Assembly (NCBI GenBank): GCA_002347185.1
Contig: DDXK01000110.1
Span: 1 to 18,158, forward strand
Length of the DNA: 18,158 bases
Origin: Desulfobulbaceae bacterium UBA2262
GTDB taxonomy: Bacteria > Desulfobacterota > Desulfobulbia > Desulfobulbales > Desulfurivibrionaceae
Direction of reading: 5' to 3'
Part shown: positions 15,182 through 18,158 of the stretch, in pieces
Position numbering within the stretch: the first letter of the stretch is position 1
Layout of the letters: each line of letters begins with the position of its first letter
Notes under the pieces: model-generated
The model's database searches: none
What the model saw: only the letters and a program-made list of their open reading frames with translations
What the model was told of the DNA's origin: nothing
Made by a program: the position numbers and the translations under genes

Positions 15182-16801
15182 ATGATGAGTGCAAAAAACA
15201 AGCAGGAGCCCGCGCTCCGAAACATCTGGATGCTGAGCCGCGAGTATGACGGCCTGGCCGGCGCCGGCGGGGTCAAGGACGTCGCCCGCCAGCTGGCCGA
15301 GGCCCTTTGCCGCTCCGGGCGCAAGGTCAGCGTGGTGCTCCCCCTTTACGGCTTCATGGACCCGCAGCAGCTCGGTTTTTCTCTCCTGCCGCTCTCCTTC
15401 GAGGTGGACATGGATTATGTCGGCGAGGCCCGGCGGGAGTATGTGCGCGTCTTTGCCCGCAAGGAAAGGGCTGCGGCCCGCTCCGGCGGCTCCCTCACCC
15501 TCTATCTCGTCGACGCGGCCCGTTATCTGGAGAAAAAGGGCGTCTACACCTACACCGCCGAGGAAGAGGCCGCAAACCCCTTCCAGGCCCAGGGCTCCGG
15601 CCACTATGATTATTTCGCCATGAACGTCCTCCTGCAGAAGGCGGCGGCCGCCCTGATCATCCGGCTGGGCGAGCGCCCGGACATCATCCACTGCCACGAT
15701 GGCCATACCGCCATCCTGCCGGCCATGGTGCGGGAGACGGAAGGCTACCGTCACTACTTCGCCAGGAGCGGCTGCGTGGTGACCATCCACAACGCCGGCA
15801 TCGGCTACCACCAGGAGGTGGGGGATCTGCCCTTTGCCAAGGCGATCACCGGGCTGCCCGCCAAGTTGATCGACAACAATCTCCTGGACGGCAAATTCGA
15901 CCCCTTTCTGGTTTCCTCCCCCTACGCGGCCATGAACGCGGTGAGCGAAAACTATGCCCGGGAGCTGCGGGAGAGCGACGACGACGCGCTCACCGGCTGG
16001 CTCGGCCACCGGCTCCTCGCCCGCGGCGTCACCCTCCGGGGGGTGACCAACGGCATCAACCCGGCGGACTTCGATCCGACCCGGCCCAAGGCCCTTGGCC
16101 TTGCCGCCGCCTTTTCGCCCGCCACCGGCGACCTGGCCGGCAAAAGGAAATGCCGGCAGAGCCTGCTTGCCGACCTGGCCCGGCAGAAATACACCACGGT
16201 CCGGCAGATCGGCAGCCTGGAGGAGGCACCGGAGCTGCCGCTCTTCACCTTTGTCGGCCGTTTTTCCTCCCAGAAGGGGGTGGACAAGCTGCTCGGCGCC
16301 CTGGAAACCCTGTTGCCCCTGGACCAGAATTTCCAGACCCTGATCCAGGGCACCGGCAGCAAGGAGATCGAGGAGGCCCTGACCAGCCTGGCCGGCTCTC
16401 CCAGAAACAAAGGGCGGATCTGCCTGTTGCGCGGCTATGATCAACAGCTTGCCACCCGCATCTATGCGGCGGGCGATTTCTTCCTGATTCCGTCCCGCTA
16501 CGAGCCCTGCGGCCTCACCGACTACATCGCCCAGCTCTTCGGCAACCTGCCCATCGTTCACCACGTCGGCGGTCTGGTCAAGGTGGTGGACGGCTGCACC
16601 GGCTTCGCCTACAAGGAGCACAAATCCGCCGCCCTGATGGGCGCCATGCAGAAGGCCATGCAGACCTTCCGCGAGCAGCCGGAGAAGATCCGGGAGATGC
16701 AGCAGGCGGCGGTAAGGCTGATCAGCGAGAGCTACACCTGGGATAAAGTGCTTTCCCGCTATTTAGGGCTTTATCAAGAGGCGCTCGGCCAGCTACAATG
16801 A
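15182..16801 (+). CDS. glgA: Glycogen/starch synthase-like GT5 glycosyltransferase
   Basis: A 539-residue GT-B enzyme expected to extend alpha-1,4-glucan from a nucleotide-glucose donor in the cytoplasm. The N-terminal half has NIWMLSREYDGLAGAGGVKDV (in place of the usual KTGGLADV), IIHCHDGHTAILPAMV and VTIHNAGIGYH. The C-terminal half has VTNGINPADFDP, FTFVGRFSSQKGVDKLL, and the catalytic IPSRYEPCGLTD with E441. The lysine of the KTGG nucleotide loop is missing, although a lysine follows at position 32. I start at the ATG at 15182 (a second ATG lies at 15185 after AAGAG) because the family begins shortly before the NIWMLSRE strand. Upstream in-frame ATGs would add residues with no family likeness. 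It is followed by an unknown gene and GAPDH, consistent with central carbohydrate metabolism. The symbol is by family, and donor specificity is untested. Confidence 0.88.
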   Translation: MMSAKNKQEPALRNIWMLSREYDGLAGAGGVKDVARQLAEALCRSGRKVSVVLPLYGFMDPQQLGFSLLPLSFEVDMDYVGEARREYVRVFARKERAAARSGGSLTLYLVDAARYLEKKGVYTYTAEEEAANPFQAQGSGHYDYFAMNVLLQKAAAALIIRLGERPDIIHCHDGHTAILPAMVRETEGYRHYFARSGCVVTIHNAGIGYHQEVGDLPFAKAITGLPAKLIDNNLLDGKFDPFLVSSPYAAMNAVSENYARELRESDDDALTGWLGHRLLARGVTLRGVTNGINPADFDPTRPKALGLAAAFSPATGDLAGKRKCRQSLLADLARQKYTTVRQIGSLEEAPELPLFTFVGRFSSQKGVDKLLGALETLLPLDQNFQTLIQGTGSKEIEEALTSLAGSPRNKGRICLLRGYDQQLATRIYAAGDFFLIPSRYEPCGLTDYIAQLFGNLPIVHHVGGLVKVVDGCTGFAYKEHKSAALMGAMQKAMQTFREQPEKIREMQQAAVRLISESYTWDKVLSRYLGLYQEALGQLQ

Positions 16802-16805
16802 CGCC

Positions 16806-17639
16806 ATGACGCATTCCTCGGCAGGGGCAGAAGCGGGCGGGCGCAACGACTGGTTTGAGGAGCGGCGCAGCTTTTTTCTCAAGAACATGCTCAAGGGCTT
16901 TTATAAGACCTTCTGCGGCTTCCGCCTGCTCTACGAGCATTATACCGTAAGTCGGGCGGTCTCCTTTGCCGAGATCGACCAGCTGGTGGGCACCGAGAGC
17001 CGCAAGGGTCGCCTCTGGGAGCTCAAGGACCGCTGCCACCGGCTTTGGCGCGACGCCGACCCGCAGGCGGAGCTCAACGGCTGCCTGCTCGACTGGGTCA
17101 TGGGCTCGATTTTCCATGAAGCGATGAAGCTCAAGGAAAACAGCTATATGCTGGAGTACTACGCGCCGCTTGCCGAGGCCATGGGAGTGCGGGACAGCCC
17201 CGCCGGCAAGTTCTGCGGGGGGGAGTGCCAGCGCCTCCGGGAGCGGGCCAGGGCCGAAATCGCCCAGCAGATGGAAAACCTGGGCTTCATGTTCGGCCGG
17301 GCCAACTATCTTTTGCGCGTCATGTTGCCCGCCCAGGCCGGCAATCCTCTTCTGCTCCGTTATCTGCTGGAGGATCCGGAGCTGCCTCGGGCGCTCTGGT
17401 CCGAGGAACTGGAGGAGATCCTGGCCGATATGTTTCCGCAAGGGCCGGAGTACGGCTTCTGTGCCGCCGCCCGCAGCTATCAGGAGGGTGACTGGTATGC
17501 CAGGGCCCATGACGCTTACTGCCGGGCGCTGGCCATCAACCCGGCCTGCCATGAGGCCAGGCAGCAGGCCTGCCGCATGCAGGCCCTGGCCAGAACAGAG
17601 GCAGGGCTGAGAAAAAGCAGGGAGAGGCTTTGCGAATAA
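16806..17639 (+). CDS. Unrecognised 277-residue cytoplasmic protein with C-terminal TPR-like segment
   Basis: I do not recognise the family. The protein is soluble, with no signal peptide or membrane helix. It is rich in aromatic, Arg and Glu residues and probably all-helical. The N-terminal region has RRSFFLKNMLKGFYKTFCGF and RLLYEHYTVSRAVSFAEIDQ. The middle has DWVMGSIFHEAMKLKENSYM. The last about 50 residues (YQEGDWYARAHDAYCRALAI followed by NPACHEARQQ) look like one tetratricopeptide repeat. It starts 5 bases after the glycogen-synthase stop with no clear ribosome-binding site, so it is probably translationally coupled. It ends 39 bases before GAPDH. Codon use resembles its neighbours. 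The context suggests a role linked to glycogen or sugar-phosphate metabolism, but this is only guilt by association. Confidence 0.8.
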   Translation: MTHSSAGAEAGGRNDWFEERRSFFLKNMLKGFYKTFCGFRLLYEHYTVSRAVSFAEIDQLVGTESRKGRLWELKDRCHRLWRDADPQAELNGCLLDWVMGSIFHEAMKLKENSYMLEYYAPLAEAMGVRDSPAGKFCGGECQRLRERARAEIAQQMENLGFMFGRANYLLRVMLPAQAGNPLLLRYLLEDPELPRALWSEELEEILADMFPQGPEYGFCAAARSYQEGDWYARAHDAYCRALAINPACHEARQQACRMQALARTEAGLRKSRERLCE

Positions 17640-17678
17640 AAATTCCCTTTCGATTCAACCCCGAACAAGGAGGAAGCA

Positions 17679-18158
17679 ATGGCGATACGGATAGGAATCA
17701 ACGGTTTTGGCCGCATCGGGCGCAACATCTTCCGGGCCCTGGACAAGGATCCGCTCTTTGGGGATATCGAAGTGGTCGCCGTCAACGACCTGAGCAGCAA
17801 CGCCGTCCTGGCCCACCTCCTCAAATATGATTCGGTGATGGGCGTCTACGGGAAAAACGTGCTGGCCAGCGAGGAGGGGCTCGGCGTCGACGGCAAGGCG
17901 GTGCGGATTTTCAACCATCGCAACCCCGCCGACATCCCCTGGGGCGACCTGGGTGTCGATTACGTCGTCGAGTCCACCGGCCTTTTCACCGATTCGGAAA
18001 AGGCCTCCCTGCACCTGGAGGCGGGCGCCAGAAAGGTGGTAATCTCGGCACCGGCCAAGGGCAAGGTCAAGACCATTGTCATGGGCGTCAATGAGGACGA
18101 GTACGACCCCACGGAGGACCACATCCTTTCCAACGCCTCCTGCACCACCAATTGCCTC
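17679..18158 (+). CDS. gap: Glyceraldehyde-3-phosphate dehydrogenase, type I (partial, 3' end outside window)
   Basis: The first 160 residues of a NAD(P)-dependent enzyme interconverting glyceraldehyde-3-phosphate and 1,3-bisphosphoglycerate. The Rossmann dinucleotide motif is INGFGRIGRNIFRAL near the N-terminus. VAVNDL follows, then LLKYDSVMGVYG, YVVESTGLFTD and KVVISAPAKG. The catalytic cysteine is C155 in SNASCTTNCL, the last visible segment. A perfect AAGGAGG lies five bases before the ATG, the strongest ribosome-binding site in the window, suggesting high expression. The gene continues past the window, so its full length and the C-terminal catalytic domain cannot be checked. It follows the glycogen synthase and the unknown gene in the same direction. 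Confidence 0.97.
   Translation, partial: MAIRIGINGFGRIGRNIFRALDKDPLFGDIEVVAVNDLSSNAVLAHLLKYDSVMGVYGKNVLASEEGLGVDGKAVRIFNHRNPADIPWGDLGVDYVVESTGLFTDSEKASLHLEAGARKVVISAPAKGKVKTIVMGVNEDEYDPTEDHILSNASCTTNCL

Noticed and set aside
14114..16621. 835-codon open frame on the minus strand
   Set aside because: It crosses from glycogen synthase antisense into an alternative frame of the hybrid kinase, so it is a high-GC artefact.

Overview
The window is GC-rich, densely coded and shows no mobile elements, rRNA or tRNA. Its gene content suggests an anaerobic or microaerophilic Gram-negative bacterium. I favour the Desulfobacterota (Desulfobulbales-like), because it combines large PAS-rich sensor kinases, a fused SpmA/SpmB protein, a glycogen synthase of the AGAGGVKDV type and a KamA / ATP-grasp / acetyltransferase / deacetylase cluster. 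This assignment is inferred from gene content only.

Layout. (1) 1-3275, minus strand: the N-terminal 606 residues of a dCache-PAS-PAS sensor kinase, cut by the window edge just before its H-box, preceded by a fused SpmA-SpmB membrane protein. (2) 3276-3733: a divergent intergenic region with a likely promoter and a structured leader. (3) 3734-9366, plus strand: a five-gene cluster of KamA-family aminomutase, two D-Ala-D-Ala-ligase-like ATP-grasp enzymes, a small GNAT, and a GNAT fused to a zinc deacetylase. The middle three genes overlap by 1-4 bases (TAATG, ATGA). (4) 9367-10200: a convergent terminator and a minus-strand 2-Cys peroxiredoxin whose promoter is covered by a perfect 7-1-7 Fur/PerR-type box. 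(5) 10248-12105: a long hairpin, then aroK-aroC (shikimate kinase, chorismate synthase). (6) 12124-15006, minus: a MASE3-PAS-PAS hybrid histidine kinase. (7) 15182-18158, plus: a glycogen-synthase-like GT5 enzyme, an unrecognised 277-residue protein, and the first 160 codons of GAPDH.

How the genes work together. The candidate for an undescribed system is region 3. The aminomutase keeps both aspartates that read the lysine side-chain amine, so beta-lysine is the expected intermediate. Two amino-acid ligases, an acetyltransferase and an acetylpolyamine-amidohydrolase-like deacetylase follow. This looks like a small pathway that makes, acylates and possibly recycles a beta-lysine-containing dipeptide or amide, perhaps an osmolyte or a storage or signalling compound. 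The product is inference. The other regions are recognisable metabolism and sensing: aromatic amino-acid synthesis, glycogen and triose metabolism, peroxide defence, and two separate sensory kinases.
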